From: Candidatus Gemmiger faecavium
GTDB taxonomy: Bacteria > Bacillota > Clostridia > Oscillospirales > Ruminococcaceae
Length of the DNA stretch: 58,881 bases
Reading direction: 5' to 3'
NCBI GenBank assembly: GCA_019114415.1
Contig: DXFO01000013.1
Span: forward strand, 1-58,881
The notes beneath the pieces were generated by a model. It ran no database searches, was not told where the DNA came from, and saw nothing but the letters and a program-made list of their open reading frames with translations. This document shows positions 58,641-58,881 of this stretch, in pieces (within the stretch, counting starts at the first letter, position 1; the number at the start of each line of letters is the position of its first letter). Position numbers and translations under genes: made by a program.

Positions 58641-58881
58641 GGCCAATCGTGATCAACGGCACGGTTTTGTGCGATAACATCACCGGCATCCCCCGCTATG
58701 TGTATGAGGTGGTCTCCCGCCTGGACAAGCTGCTGGAAGGCACCGGCCTGGACGTGCGCCTGGCCTACCGGGACGACGGCCGCCCCCTGCACCTGACGGG
58801 ACTGAAAAACATTCAGGTGGTGCCGCTGCACTCGGTGCGGTACTGCTACAACCTGTTTGTGCTGCCCCATTACCTGCGCAA
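58637..58881 (+). CDS. glycosyltransferase, N-terminal fragment (runs off the window)
   Basis: 81 codons are visible from TTG 58637, which overlaps the preceding stop (TTGA) and has GGAGGAG upstream. The N-terminus 'MRPIVINGTVLCDNITGIPRYVYEVVSRLDKLL' in pieces such as INGTVLCDNITGIPRYVYE matches family 4 enzymes that begin 'INGR...ITGvqRYa.E'. The rest, including the sugar-nucleotide site, lies beyond the window. Confidence 0.8.
   Translation, partial: MRPIVINGTVLCDNITGIPRYVYEVVSRLDKLLEGTGLDVRLAYRDDGRPLHLTGLKNIQVVPLHSVRYCYNLFVLPHYLR

Noticed and set aside
1-58881. Prophage, transposon, integrase, tRNA or rRNA genes
   Set aside because: No transposase, recombinase, phage structural motifs, cloverleaf or rRNA segments were recognised on either strand by reading.

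Overview
This window looks like chromosomal DNA of a GC-rich, anaerobic, gut-type Firmicute. Strong AGGAGG-type ribosome sites, frequent TTG and GTG starts, a Clostridia-style feo locus, oxygen-independent hexuronate catabolism and several lipoproteins point to the Oscillospiraceae/Ruminococcaceae (Faecalibacterium, Gemmiger, Subdoligranulum). That placement is an inference from style and gene content. I see no rRNA, tRNA, CRISPR array, transposase or prophage.

Layout. 1-5,700: five-gene oligopeptide-type ABC importer (binding lipoprotein, two permeases, two ATPases). 6,300-12,030: two esterases and two formylglycine-type sulfatases in one + strand run, none with a signal peptide, ending in a bidirectional terminator. 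12,149-20,100: seven-gene minus-strand run from RNase Z through a NusG-II-like protein, a GNAT acetyltransferase, SbcD and SbcC to a prolyl-tRNA deacylase homologue and an Orn/Lys/Arg-decarboxylase-family enzyme. 20,339-28,500: Ig-like repeat lipoprotein, AraC regulator divergent from the uxuB-uxuA hexuronate operon, an M20 peptidase and an unknown lipoprotein. 28,500-32,050: feoA-feoA-feoB plus a Cys-rich membrane peptide, followed by a convergent candidate small RNA. 32,265-45,607: mixed single genes, including a degenerate LCP-like protein, a MocR regulator divergent from an ECF S component, an SGNH hydrolase, a CDF metal exporter, an HD hydrolase, a TetR regulator, an orphan PTS IIA, an Ntn-hydrolase-like protein and a C39-like protein. 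45,880-53,785: aromatic amino acid operon (CM-prephenate dehydratase, aroB, aroC, an aroE-aroK fusion, aroA, tyrA, WYL regulator). 53,811-58,881: start of a cell-surface polysaccharide cluster cut by the window edge.

Most interesting signal. The feo promoter (28706-28734) and a minus-strand promoter at 32034-32006 are near copies: TTGACA, 17-nt spacer, TAAACT, with GTTAGC inside the spacer, 23 of 29 bases identical. Each also has a second GTTAGC-N7-AAC box upstream. The minus-strand promoter leads into about 118 nt with no convincing ORF: a 5' hairpin, a hairpin displaying UCCU (anti-Shine-Dalgarno) in its loop, then a terminator hairpin. This is the layout expected of an iron-sparing regulatory RNA analogous in logic to FsrA, RyhB or IsaR1, co-controlled with iron uptake. 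It is read from sequence only and needs expression data.

Second, the cytosolic esterase/sulfatase cassette next to an importer could be a route that takes up a small sulfated, acylated compound and strips it inside the cell.
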